Shown piece after piece: positions 25,820 through 38,173 of a stretch of 64,000 bases of DNA. The first letter of the stretch is position 1. Each line of letters starts with the position of its first letter. The stretch spans positions 644,483-708,482 of the forward strand of contig JH720308.1 in the NCBI GenBank assembly GCA_000231825.2, written 5' to 3'. Both the position numbers and the translations under genes were made by a program. Source of the stretch: Tetrahymena elliotti 4EA. Taxonomy: Eukaryota > Ciliophora > Oligohymenophorea > Hymenostomatida > Tetrahymenidae. Under the pieces are notes generated by a model that saw only the letters and a list, made by a program, of their open reading frames with translations, was not told the origin of the DNA and did no database searches.

Positions 25820-26950
25820 ATGGCTGAAAGTGAATCCCCCGCTATTGTTATTGATAATGGTTCCGGTATGTGCAAGGCTGGTATTGCTGGTGACGATGCT
25901 CCCAGAGCCGCCTTCCCCTCCATCGTCGGTAGACCCAAAATGCCTGGTATCATGGTTGGTATGGACCAAAAGGAATGCTACGTTGGTGAAGAAGCCCAAG
26001 CCAAGAGAGGTGTTTTGAATTTGAAATATCCCATTGAACACGGTATTGTCACTGATTACGATGATATGGAAAAGATCTGGCATCACTGCTTCTACAATGA
26101 ACTCAGAGTTACCCCTGAAGAACACCCCTGTTTACTTACTGAAGCTCCCCAAAACCCCAAGTTGAACAGAGAAAAGATGACCAAGACTATGTTCGAAACT
26201 TTCAACGTTCCCTCTTTCTATGTTGCCATCCAAGCCGTCCTTTCCCTCTACGCTTCTGGTAGAACCACTGGTATAGTTGTCGACTCTGGCGATGGTGTTA
26301 CCCACACCGTTCCCATCTATGAAGGTTACGCTCTTCCCCACGCCATCTTGAGAATCGATTTGGCTGGTAGAGACTTGACCGAATACTGTATGAAGCTCCT
26401 CTACGAAATTGGTTTGAACTTCTCTTCCACCGCCGAAAGAGAAATCATCAGAGATATCAAGGAAAAGCTCTGCTACGTTGCCCTTGACTACGAATCTGAA
26501 TTAAAGGCTTACAAGGAATCCTCCCAAAATGATAAATCTTACGAATTACCCGATGGTAACACCATTACCGTCTAAGACTAGAGATTCAGATGCCCTGAAC
26601 TCCTCTTCAAGCCTGCCTTCATTGGTAAGGAATTCCCTGGTATCCACGAACTTACCTTCAACTCTATCATGAAGTGTGATGTCGATGTCAGAAAGGATCT
26701 TTACAACAACATTGTCCTCTCTGGTGGTACCACAATGTTCCCTGGTATTGCTGAAAGACTTTCTAAGGAAGTTAGCGCTCTTGCTCCCTCTTCTATGAAG
26801 ATTAAGGTTGTTGCTCCTCCTGAGAGAAGATATTCTGTCTGGATTGGTGGTTCCATTCTTTCTTCTCTTTCTACCTTCCAAACTATGTGGATTACCAAGG
26901 CTGAATACGATGAATCTGGTCCTTCCATCGTCCACAGAAAGTGCTTCTGA
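25820..26950 (+). CDS. ACT1: Actin
   Basis: Intronless, 376 residues, from ATG 25820 to TGA 26948-26950, the usual actin length. Motifs: [18 protein letters not shown] (phosphate-1 loop), [15 protein letters not shown] (phosphate-2), [11 protein letters not shown] (adenosine region), ending in KCF. The frame passes through TAA at 26573-26575 and TAG at 26579-26581, read as Gln in the context TVQDQRFRCPE; this fixes the ciliate code for the window. Codon use is sharply biased (GGT, CCC, AAG, GTC, CAA) and GC is far higher than in neighbours, as expected for a highly expressed gene. Divergence from yeast or animal actin is clear in places ([19 protein letters not shown]), which is typical of Tetrahymena-group actins. 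It supplies the cytoskeleton, food-vacuole formation and ciliary inner-arm dynein complexes. Confidence 0.99.
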
Positions 26951-28390
26951 TCAATTTAAATTTAAACATATCTATTTTATTTTAAGCTTAATTTTTCTAT
27001 TAAATGCGTATAGTTGTTACAAACTTTTTTGTGTAGTGTTATTAATCTTCCATATTCATTCCAAAAAAGATTCCATTTCATCTCTCTCTCTTTCTATCAA
27101 TATTCATTTTGTCATTTGGATGCTGAATAACCAAACACATAAATAAAATCACAATGAAAAAGTAAAACAATATCAACAACATATAAATATTTGCAGCTTT
27201 TTTCTGCATTTTCATGTAGAATTTTACTTTTTGATGAGAATATTCAGCTTTACACCCTCAACAGATACGTTTTCATAACTTACCTAATCTTTAAGCCTAT
27301 TACATTATAAATTCGTACTTAACATTTATCAATTTTTATTCAGGTAAATATCCTTTTTTTTATAGTCATCATAATAAATTTCCATTAAAAAAGGTGTATT
27401 ATTACCCCATTTGACAAATAAAACCTAATATTCCATGCTGCAGAGCTCATAAAAGGGTAATAATTCATAAACAAAAGTTTTAATTGTGATCCATAATAGT
27501 TTTGCATTCTATAAATAAATAAATTGATCTTTTTTCATCAATTGAAGATATTTCTAATTATGGAAAAAGAAAATTATGAAAATAAAAAGCTTTAAATTAT
27601 ATAAAATAGAGAAAAATGAAGAGAAAATAAGGGATTGCCTTGAATAAATTAAATACGAAAGCATTTTGAGCAATTTGCCAAAATGTCAACTAATTTTTGT
27701 AGATATAAAGTAACTTTTTTAAAAGATATCAATGCAGTACAGCATGTGTGTGATAAAAGAATATAACATTTGGTGATCTCAAAAATTGCATAAATATGTA
27801 AAAATAGATAGATACACATAATCATAAATTTTCTTGTTTTTTATATCCATCCCCAAAAAATATCATACAATTTTATCAAATTATCTTATTAACTTTTTTT
27901 TGTTTTTGATTTTTCGTCAGAATATCTTTTCATTTAAGGCCCTATCAGATACTTTTCTTTTTTCTATTACCACATCATATTCATTATCAGTGAGAGTTAA
28001 GTTTATACATTATTAGAATCAAGATTTTTCTTCATAAAAAATTTCACTTGTCTAAATTTGATTGGATATAAAGTAAAAAATAAAGCGGCAATGAATTTGG
28101 ATTCTTTTTATTTAGGAAGGAAGGAAAATTATTATAATTCTAAGAGAAGGCTTAAACGTATAATGATAAAATACTTATTTTTTAATAAATTTACAAAAGT
28201 TTATTTAAATATAAAAATTAAGATAATCAGATTAGTGCTTTTTTAAACATATCCCAAATAATTTCTTTTCTCAATTTTTTACCAAGGTATCCATTTATAA
28301 CTCCAAATCTACATAAAATCTATTTATATTACTATGCTTTTTCTCTCAATAAGTTCTCCAAATATTTAAATGATGAGTTTCCAATGCTTT
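26951..28390. other. Intergenic, 3' flank of actin and of the LRR gene
   Basis: Convergent region. The first part is T-rich and C-containing and is probably actin 3' UTR. Short ORFs at 27834-28016 and 28058-28246 (+) lack support. No repeat or RNA gene seen. Confidence 0.55.
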
Positions 28391-30390
28391 TCATAAAAGT
28401 ATATAATTAATTAAGATGGCATTTATACTATCTATTACATCGATATTGAGGAAATGTCGCATTCACTCAAATATAAATTTCTAGCTATATTCATCAGCAT
28501 ATTGCTATAAGATTTATCATCATATGAAATACTATTTATAGGAAAAAGTAAATAAAAGAATATTTTTTATGAAATAGATTGTGTATAAATTTATTTACAC
28601 TTAGACATTTAATATTAAATGACTTAAGCTATGTAATCCCAATAGAGATTCTTCTAAATATGTGAAATCTATACTAAATCTTAATTTATTTTTAAATATT
28701 ATATTTTTCTAAAAATAACCAATAAAATATTTTGTACGAAATCAAATTCAATTCTAATGAAAGAAGTTTTTTAGTCTACTAAAGAGTGTTGCATAGAGAT
28801 ATCATGCAATCATAGCTGTCTAATTAGCTATTCAAATCACACCATCTTCATTTATAATAAAAATTTTTTCATATTAACATAAATTTTAATTATAAATTTA
28901 ATTTACTCTCCAAAATTAAGAGATAAGTATTTTATATTTTATTTTTCAGAAATAACTTTCATCAATTCACAAAAACTATTACTTGTCAATGAAGACTTTA
29001 ACCTATTTTGTAAAAAAAAAATTATTTTTAATTTCAAATACTTTTTTACTCTTCTAAATTAAGTTTTAAATCATTAATCAATTTTAATCCCCTCAAAGAA
29101 TCACAAAGCTTATAAAGTGTCTCATCTACAATATCTAAATCTGTATCACATTGTTCACTCCTCATTCTTAACAAATAAAATTCATCAAATATTATGAGTT
29201 GTTTTTATGATAATTTGATTACATAGATATATTCAAATGCAAAACCTGAAGGGCAGGAAGACATCGCAGTGTCTCACTTAAACTACTAATATACCTATTT
29301 TCATCTTCAAATATGGAAAATTGCCAACTATTTAAAATTAATTTCATTTTCTATCTTTCTTTTAATTAATATTTTACTAGGAGAAATCAATATATAACTC
29401 TTCTAAATTAAAAAATGTTTTTATTTGCTCAAGCACTTTGTTTATATCTTTTTCTTTAATCTTATCTAAGCTAAATAAATAATAGATTTCAATATTGTGA
29501 TATTATATAAAATTAATTTACTAGGAGAGTCTTAATTCTAAGTAACTAGGTGTGTAGTAGTAAGCAGATAAAGCATTTCTCACATCTGTTATTGCACATT
29601 CTCCATCCCTATTTTTTTCACTTTCTATTATTACATCTCTTGTATGTTCTACATCTACTTTATTAAATGCTCTTTATATTTATAAAAAATATTAATTGTT
29701 CTAAATTATCCCATATTTTTATTATATTTTTCAACTAAGATATAAATAAATAATCAGGATTGTATAAAATATTTTAAATATATACGTTCTTGATGATTTA
29801 TCAAACAATAACTTGCCGTTTTAACTTAAAGTAATTCCCTCATAATCAACCTTGATAAAATCTCTATTCATTATTTTTTTAGAAATTGGGTCAAAATTGG
29901 ATTTGAATACATTCTTTTTTGTAGTTTGCTTTATCAGTTAGTCTATTTTTGCATTAACTTAATCTAGGTTTGCTGTAAATATTTCTGTAAAAGTGTTTAT
30001 TTTTTTATCTATTACATCTAAGGTAATATCAGCTAACTCCTAAATGATTTCTTCACATTAATTATTTAGCGCTTTACTCCTAGTTGAATTTTTTTATTTT
30101 CCTAATCCTAAATTAAATTTATTGTTTTCAAAGTTTTGTAGCTTAAGTAAAGCTTCTTCAGGTATACCATGCCTAGGATGATTATCCATGATTATGTACT
30201 AAACTTTTCCAAGAGCTTCTTTTTCAATGTTACTGATTGCATCAATAAGTACATCAATCTAGCCTTTTGTGTAGTGAATCAAATCTTTCATTCTTGTAAA
30301 TTTAGTAGAAACTTTGTTAAAAAGAATATCTCCTCTCTAATCATACAAGTTCATAATATGCTAAATAGCTTCAGATTTTTAATCAAACAT
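28391..30390 (-). CDS. Leucine-rich-repeat protein, ciliate type
   Basis: ATG at 30388-30390. The first exon, about 210 codons, is helical and charged (IDVLIDAISNIEKEALGKVQ; KINTFTEIFTANLDQVNAKI). Later exons carry irregular leucine-rich repeats: YLELRLS, YKLCDSLRGLKLINDLKLNL, ELMKVISEKQNIKYLSLNFG and YLEESLLGLHSLSHLILNV. Two or more introns are evident, including one starting GTGTAAATAAATT near 28600, but two junctions (near 29770 and 28450) are unresolved. The stop is taken at 28391-28393 and could lie further on. Large families of such intracellular LRR proteins exist in Tetrahymena, usually without known function. No signal peptide. Divergently paired with the PDI-like gene. Confidence 0.6.
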
Positions 30391-30801
30391 TAAATTTTCT
30401 TATTTCATTTAATCTTTCTTTCCCTTAACCTACCTAAATAATCAACAAAGAAATTTTAGAATTTAACTAATTTATTTTTTTAAATTAAATTTCTTTAGAT
30501 TCGCTTATTTAAATTGATTTTCGAAGAGAAAGTTATCAAATTTAAAAAAGAAAGAGAAAATACTTAACAAATAAAATAAAACAAATAATATGTTTTTTTC
30601 TTCATTAAATTATTAGATGAATTTATAAAACTTTAACAAATGGTTATTATTGATTCTAGATTTTAGGACAAAAAAATATCTAAATTTCTAAAAAATTGAA
30701 AATAAAATTGATGATATTTTTGTTAGATAAATCATTAAAAATCTGATAAAAAATTAAGAAAAAATTAATTATTTGTATCTATTTAAAAAAATTAAGATTA
30801 T
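30391..30801. promoter_or_regulatory. Shared divergent promoter region (LRR gene / PDI-like gene)
   Basis: 411 bp separate the two start codons and must hold both upstream regions. It is almost pure AT; no distinct element was recognised. Confidence 0.45.
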
Positions 30802-31643
30802 ATGAATTCCAAATTTATTCTAGGCTTTTTATTGTTTTTAGTAGTAGTTTTCTCTAAAGCACCTGTGTTTGAAGAAAACTCACCAATTATCAAGCTTGAC
30901 CAAGACAATTTTGATGAGGAAACTTAAGGATTCAAGGATAAATCTTGGGTACTTTTATTTTATGCCCCATGGTGTCCTCACTGCAATGATATTTAATCTG
31001 TATATGAAAGTTTGCAAAAAAAGCATTCAGATAAATTTGCATTTGCATATGTTGATAGGTAAAAATTATTCTAAAACAATTGAATTTATTTCTCAGCTTT
31101 TGTTGTATATGCATAAAACAGCGAAAAAAGTTTAGAGATAAAAGAAAGATTTGGTGTAACCTAATTTCCAACAATATTAGTAGTAGATCATCAAACATAG
31201 CTCTATCATAAATTTAGAGGAACTAGATAAGAAGATGTTATTGAAATATTTTTAACTTAAAATTATAAAGAATTTCCAGGAATTGATTTACCAAATAGAC
31301 CATCTTTGTTTAAGACCTTAAAAACTTATTACGACTAAGTAGGAACAGTAATATTATTATTTAGTTGATATAATTATTCACAAAACTATTAAAGCCTATA
31401 GTTATTGGAGGTATAACAGTAGCATCAATCCTCTTGGTATTTACTTTAGTAGATTTGATAAAAGGAGAAAAGAAAGAAAAAGTTGATATTAATGAAGTCC
31501 TAAAAGAGTCTGAAGAAAAGGAGAAAAAGCAATAGCAAAATGACAAAAAACAAAAGCAATAAAAGAAGTAACAAAACGAGGATAAATCTAGCAGCAGTAA
31601 TTAATAATAAAAAAAGAAATAAAAAGAGAAGAAAGATTAATGA
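30802..31643 (+). CDS. Membrane-anchored thioredoxin/PDI-like protein (TMX type)
   Basis: A protein-disulfide-isomerase-like oxidoreductase of the secretory pathway, about 240 residues in three exons. Exon 1 has a signal peptide (FILGFLLFLVVVFSKA) and the thioredoxin strand with active site APWCPHCND. A 63-bp intron (GTAAAAATTA...AAAACAG) leads to exon 2 with ERFGVTQFPTILVV, holding the cis-Pro that faces the active site, and FRGTRQEDVIEI. A 56-bp intron (GTAGGAACAG...TTAAAG) leads to exon 3 with one membrane helix (VIGGITVASILLVFTLVDLI) and a Lys/Gln-rich cytosolic tail. The CPHC motif is oxidising in type. Single Trx domain plus C-terminal anchor matches TMX proteins rather than classical PDI, and there is no KDEL. 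TGA at 31641-31643. Confidence 0.88.
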
Positions 31644-32757
31644 ATCTTTTTAATTATTTAAAAATCAATTTTTATTTGAGTAAAATCTTATTTGTTGTAA
31701 GTTAATCTAACACCATAAATAAAAAAGGTTAGAAAAAGTTTTATGAACGTTCTTAAATAAATTAACCAGAATCATATTTAAAATTGTGTGTTTTATTGAA
31801 AGATATTAATTTATTTTACTAATTTAATCAAAAACTAAAGTTTAAAATAGATTTTTTTAATATTTTATGAAGAATTTATTAAAGAGATGATAAGTTGTTT
31901 AAAAGCAAAAATAAATTTTGATAAATTTGTTTTCAAATAATGATATCTCAATATTTTATTTTTTTTGATTTTTAAGTTTTTTTTGAAAAAAATTTTGGAT
32001 TTATCATGATAAAAAAGATCTTTTATTTCTTACATTTAAGCTCAAAAAAAAATTTGAACTATTTTTTTATTCATTTACTTATTTAAGCAAATTACTTATC
32101 ATGTATAGTTATTTCAGATTCAAAAAAATGTTATTAAAAAATGATTAAAATTTTTAACTTGAATGGTATTCAGAAAACAAAATAATGGTATATTTCTTTA
32201 TTAAATTGAAATAAAAATATAAATACTTATTTTTTAAATACTTTAAGAGAGAAATAAGTTATTTTTTTTGTTTAACTGATAAAAAAAACTAATTTGAAAA
32301 ATTAGAAAAATTAATGATTTAAAAACTATTTTTTGAAATTAAAGAATTTTACTTTTAAAGTTGAAATGATAAAACTATTGTATTTTGAGTTTGATCTCAA
32401 AAAGACTAATTAAATTATTAAATAAATTTTATAAATAAGCTAATATAATTTAGAAGTATGAGTCTTAAAAAATAGAATACAGAATTGAAATAAACGAGTC
32501 TTTTGATAGCATTTGTGAAGTTTTAAGACAGCACTGAATCAAAAGGTAAAACAAGATTTTCAAAAACGAAATAATTTTTCCTTTCTATTTTTCTAAGTTA
32601 ATAAGCATTAAGCATTAAAAAATATCTAAGTCAAATTTTATTATTTAAAATAAATGTAATTAAGTTTTTTATTTTTTTAGTAGTAATTGATCAAAAATTT
32701 GATTAAAAAAGCTAGTAAATACCATACTTTCAATAGATAAAAAAAGATAAAATTGAA
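31644..32757. other. Intergenic, AT-rich
   Basis: A short + strand frame at 32458-32555 (MSLKKQNTELKQTSLL...) followed by a GTAAAAC donor-like sequence could be an unplaced exon, but it does not join the GPHR start in phase. Otherwise nothing seen. Confidence 0.45.
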
Positions 32758-34851
32758 ATGCAAATCTACAGCATTGGACTTTATTTAGGTTTTACAATCT
32801 TAGCAGGGGCTATTGGCTATTATATAGTTTAAAATATTATGGTTAATGATTATGAAATTAAGAATGTGAAAGCTTCTCTTATATTTAGTCTTGTATTTGC
32901 TCTATCTTGTGATGGTTTTATGCTATTAATTTTTGAAGCTCTTGGAATAGGTTTAGCAGAAACTAGGTTGTCGTTTTGGATATTTACATTGGGATTACTA
33001 GTTTATTTTAGCATTTTAGTAATTCCAGCTATATTAATTTATAAAACTGTTAGGAAAATTTCATAAAGAAAATCTCTGAAAGTAGGTAAAACTAGTAATG
33101 AATTAAAGTTAAAAATGATTGATTGATTGAATTTATTATTATTATTAGTTGTAAATTAATTGTTTTTGTTTAAAAATTAATTAGTTTGTGGCATATTTTT
33201 GAGTATTTTATACTTGTGCTTTATGCTTAAACTTATTTCAAAGAAAATTATGGACAAGCAAACTGAGCAGGGTGGAGAACCTGTTTAAGTCACTTATATT
33301 TAAGCTTTTTATATATTTGCAACCCACTTGTTTGAAATAGGAGTATAAATTGAGTTGATAAGTAAATTAATAGTATTATGAAAGAGTCATAAATATTTAT
33401 TTAAATTATTAAAAGCTATGATTGGGACTTACCTAATTGCTATTCTCTCTGGTGTTGGTTGTGTAAATTGCCCATTCAATCAGTTCAACTTTGTATATTA
33501 GAAAAGTAAATAGAAACACTATCTAGAAATATCTTTATAATTTATTTAAAAATAAAAGTGGATGACCTTATAAAATTAAAGGCTAAATAAGAAACAAATT
33601 TGAAATTCTTAAACAAATAACTAACAAAAACGAAAGTAGAATTAATAGAGTTAAACAATTAAATGAGACTACATCTCGAAAAAGAGCCCAAATAAAAGAA
33701 AAATTTATTTTAAAGATTTACGTAAATTAGTTTTTTCATCAACTATTAAATATGATTTTAAGCAAAATTTCATTTTAATTATTAGGAACTATTTTAGACC
33801 TCAAATACAAGAACTTGCTAAAAATAATTTAGCTAATAAAATGTAAGATTAAAAAAAGGAAATAGAATTTATAGACGAGTAAAAAAGCCAAGCATTTTAT
33901 AGTAATATTTGTTTAAATCATATTTTTTAAAATGAAAAAACACTCTTAAATAAAAAAGATTATTGTGAAATTTCTACTGAAATAAAAAGACATCAATATT
34001 CAAAAACAATTAAAGGAAAATTCTACAAGTATCTCAGTTTTATTATGGGAGTTTATTGCATCTATAAAATCTTAATTGTAAAATAACTTGTTCAATAAAT
34101 ATAAATAAGAAATAATATTTATTTTTTGTAAATAGAGCATATATAATTATATCGTTGGAAGAAAAAAATCTATTGATCCTATTAATAGAATTCTTAAAAT
34201 TATTTTACCTTGGTTTGGAATTAAAATTATTGATGTAGATTATGATATGGCTATGAACTATCTTTCTTTTGGTTTCTTAGGTAAATATTATTTATAATTA
34301 ATTAACTAAAATTCTTACTCAAAAAATATGATTAAATGAAGGATATTTGATGATAACTAACGTTACAGCATTTTGCATGAATTTAGTTGCATTTTTAAAT
34401 ATTTGTATGGGACACTTATAAAAGAAGAGTATTTCTACTGATTTCATTGTGTATTTTCTAGCTGAAGTTTTTGGTGTTTATTTCATTTCAACCCTAGTCT
34501 TAGTATAGAATAGTGTGGCTGATTAATTCTTGTAAAATATTCCCTTCATTTTATATAGTTTTTTCTTTTTCAGAGGATTTGAAACTTATGACTAAAATCT
34601 GCTTAAAAACCATTTAAAAAAATTGAGTTTTATTTATTTTCAGTAGATTAATGAAGAATTTTTAATTAAAAAAAAGGTTAAATTTGAAGAAAATTACAGG
34701 AGATTTCAATTTATTTACACATTATAAAGTATTTGATTTAATATTTATAATTAGCTCTTTGGGATAAATAGCTTTGATTAGTATATTGACAATTAACAAA
34801 AATAAATAGATGAATTAAATGAAACATGATGATTTCGATAAACAAGATTGA
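32758..34851 (+). CDS. GPHR: Golgi pH regulator / GPR89 family membrane protein
   Basis: Polytopic protein; GPHR in animals is a Golgi anion channel needed for luminal acidification, and plant relatives (GTG) are described as membrane G-protein-like. Read from ATG 32758 to TGA 34849-34851 over about six exons. The order of conserved segments follows the family: N-terminal helix then NDYEIKNVKASLIFSLVFAL and LSCDGFMLLIFEALGIG; MIGTYLIAILSGVGCVNCPF; a charged coiled region (about 33540-33990) that corresponds to the family's cytosolic loop; GKFYKYLSFIMGVYCIYKI; RKSIDPINRILKIILPWFGI; YLSFGFLG; FLNICMGHLQKKSIS; EVFGVYFISTLVLV; and a last helix near FDLIFIISSLGQIALISI. About nine membrane helices are expected. 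Introns are short, with GTAAATA- or GTAGG-type donors; exact boundaries near 33080 and 34600 were not fixed. Convergent with the DHHC gene (156 bp between stops). Confidence 0.9.
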
Positions 34852-35007
34852 AAAAACATATTAAATAATTGCTTAAAATTAAACATTTCATAACTTTCTT
34901 AAATTATTTTATTTTATGTAAACAATCCATTCATATTGCTTTTTTATATGAGCATTTAATCATCTTTCTATCTATTCTAGCTTAATATTTATTTGTCTAT
35001 CGATCAA

Positions 35008-36541
35008 TCAGTCTCTCACTAATTAAATAAATCCCTCACTTTTTTCTTTTTCAAGCACATCTTGTGTTGGAATAAACCAATAAATAATTCTTCCTCCAAA
35101 TATTTCTTTTATATTTTCTATCTTTGAATGTTTTCTGAAAGGATTCTAATATAAAAGTTAAATTTTATTTTTCTAATTTTTTATATATTTTATTACCTTC
35201 TCTGTGTACATTCCATCAATGTTAGCTTCCAAAGTTGTCAAATTTTTACATGTAATTATTACCTAGTATAAGAATAATCCAAAAGCAACTAAAAATGCTG
35301 GAAAACCAGAAGAACCTGCCACAGTTATATTCTAATGTTCGTAGCTAGTTGTTTACTTTTAATTATTATTAAAATGAAATGATAAAATATTTTACAATTT
35401 TATTTACTTTGACAATGATTTGATTAAAAAACATAAAGTCTATGAAAATAGATAAACTGGCTATTAATCCACATAAACCTCCATAAAAGAGGAACATTGT
35501 GAAGTATTTCTGATTTTGCTTTCCAACACAATTAGCAACCCAAGGGCAATGATGATCCATTCTATTGATGCATCTGAATAATATTTGAAATAATTTAATT
35601 TAAAAACAAAGACATATTAAAAATTATATAATTACCTATTACAAATTTTACAGTGATGAACTCTAGGAGGTTTAATAGACTAGCATTTAAAACAGTATTT
35701 GATTTGAGTCAGGTCATGATAAATATCGCTAAACAATTAAGAATGAATGAATAAATATAAAAACGTTCATAAAAATAATCTAAGTAGATATAAGTTTAAA
35801 TTACAAATTTTAATATTCTTCTTCAGTGAAAATTAAATCATTTTAGTTATGACTATTTTATTGATTTGTAGGAATTTCTTAATTTTGATTTTCCCTTATT
35901 TACACACTTCTGTTTTCTATATCTTCATTAGGTTCATTTACATAGCTTACTTTTTATCTGTTTCCTGTCCCGCCTTACTAAGTCTATGATTATTAACTAG
36001 AATTATTGTTTTATTAGTTTGGATTTTACTAGCTATAAAATAAATCACTAAGATCATCACAATAAGCTAACTATTATTATCTGATCTATGAAGTATCAAA
36101 CAGATATCTATTTTTTTTCAACCTTCTTGTTTAAATTATAGCATTTGATTTTTTTGTGTAGGTTTTTATTTATTCTAACTAGTCTCTATATTCTTCATTC
36201 TTAAAAATAGCATTAAAATATTTCAAGCATTTATAAAAGTATTTACGAAATATGATGGATCGAATACAGGGGAGGTAATTATTGTTAAATAATAGCTTTT
36301 ATATGTGAAAAAGGCACATAAATTGAAGGTAATAGCTCCTATAATACCAAGAGTAATATTCTGATTTCATAACAAATTTTATTTTTTAATTCAGATTGAG
36401 ATATTAGTTTTAAGAACTAAAATTTACATGCTAAAGTAGGTATCTTAAGAAAATAAAATCATAGACAATAGCTATATATCCTGTAAATATTAATATGATA
36501 GTTATTGAAAACCATTTAGGAACATTTCCATTTTAATCCAT
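35008..36541 (-). CDS. DHHC-type protein S-palmitoyltransferase
   Basis: Transfers palmitate to cysteines of target proteins, acting at Golgi or plasma membrane. ATG at 36539-36541, TGA at 35008-35010. The N-terminus has two membrane helices ([20 protein letters not shown] then a second in the next exon). The cysteine-rich domain spans an intron: [20 protein letters not shown] and [17 protein letters not shown], with the catalytic Cys in DHHC and the CCHC zinc ligands all present. [16 protein letters not shown] follows, matching the third helix. The C-terminal tail includes [17 protein letters not shown], which resembles the TTxE/NxF region of zDHHC enzymes (NPF present). Four membrane helices overall, as usual. 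A long Q/N-rich insert around 35880-36000 in the - strand exons is plausible but not fully joined. Confidence 0.9.
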
Positions 36542-38173
36542 AATAATTTAAAAAGATTTATATGAATAAAACTATGCAACTAACTATCTTAGAATCTTTA
36601 ATAAAAGTAAAAAAAATATTAATTACAATGACTTAATTATTACAATTTTGGGATATTATTTACCAATCTCAAAACGAAAAACACAAAAAATAATTTTCAT
36701 TGAGAACTTAATAATATCAATTAGTCATTTATCTTAATTGACAAAACATATTAAAGTTTTAATTTTTTTCATTACAAAAATGTTTCTTTTTATTTTAATT
36801 TAAAATAAGGAAATTGAGAGATTTTTATGTAATTTTTTAATTTAATTGGGTATAATAATACTTTCTTTTATTTAATAAGATTTTTTGAGTTAATTTTGAG
36901 AATAATAGGTTAGGAGTGAAAATATTTTATCTTATATGATCATATAATTATTTAAAATAATTTTTTAATTTATTATCTATTTTTGAAATATTAATAAAAC
37001 TAACTTTCTATTTGTTTTATAGAAATACCCCTAATTTCTTAAAGTAAAAAACTGTAAGTTGATGGACAGATAAATGAGCACACTTTGAGTAAATTAACGA
37101 TTTTGCTAAATTTAACTAATAAAACTGAAAATTTATCATTTTCAAGTTTAGTTTTGATATTAATTCAAGCTTATAATTGTATATTTAAAAAGAGTTTTAT
37201 TGTTTCTATTTTTTCTTCCATAATATATATCAAATCCCTTTTTCTCAAAAATCTGATTTTTTAAAGAGGTAAAATAAAATCTGCGGCTGATATCTGTTTT
37301 GTTAGTATAGAAAATATGCCTAATCTGCTATTATGTTATTTTTTTAATAAATTTTATCAAAAGTAAACTAAAAAATGTGACGTCTTTTTCTAAGTTAAAT
37401 AAAAAAAATTAAATTAACTTGATATTTTCACTTTCTATTAATCAAAAGCAAATAAATTAACACTTTTTATTCAAAAATAATCATATTTTTAATCTTATAC
37501 CAATTTGAATTAAAGTTTGTATTAAATATTCTGTAAATTTTTTCTTTTATTACAGAGATATTGAATTTATAAGACATCAAATTTTTTTAGCTAGATTGAT
37601 GAATTCAAATATCCATCTCATTTAAGTTAGATATGTATAATAGTTGTTTTTGTGCATTCTAAATTGCAAATATTTTCAGAATTTTTTGTTATTTTGGTAC
37701 TAAATTCGTGATAAAATTTATTAATTCAACTAATAAATACATCATACATATTTTTAATTTTAGGGCTCTATGTGTAAGAAGATTAAAATTATTATTGATT
37801 TTACATATTTGGCTCTTTTAATGGACTAAAATATAAAGATTTCTAGTTTTAAGCACTTTTAATGTAAAAAAAATGCTTAAAAAACATATCATAATTAAAA
37901 AATTTCAAATGTTTATCAAAGTGAAATATCTCTGTAATTTTCATTTTAGGCAAAAATTTAGATAATTACAATGATAATTTTATATCTTACTCATATCAAA
38001 AGATTTTAAATAAAACTTAGAATTCTATTTCTTAAAATTTTTTTAAGCTTCTTGCGAATAAAAATGAAATTTTATAATATCTTTTTACAAATGAAGATTG
38101 ATTTGCAAATTTTTGATTTACACTCTAAAATTAAATATAAATTTGTAAATTAATAGTAAAATCTAATAAAATT
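36542..38173. other. Divergent intergenic region, 1.6 kb
   Basis: AT-rich DNA between the DHHC gene (-) and the 460-aa unknown (+). No coding signal or distinct repeat recognised. Confidence 0.55.

Noticed and set aside
25676..26935. Several ORFs on the - strand across actin
   Set aside because: Antisense shadows of a GC-richer, codon-biased gene.
30169..30393. + strand ORF opposite the LRR gene start
   Set aside because: Antisense of a well-supported first exon read on the - strand.
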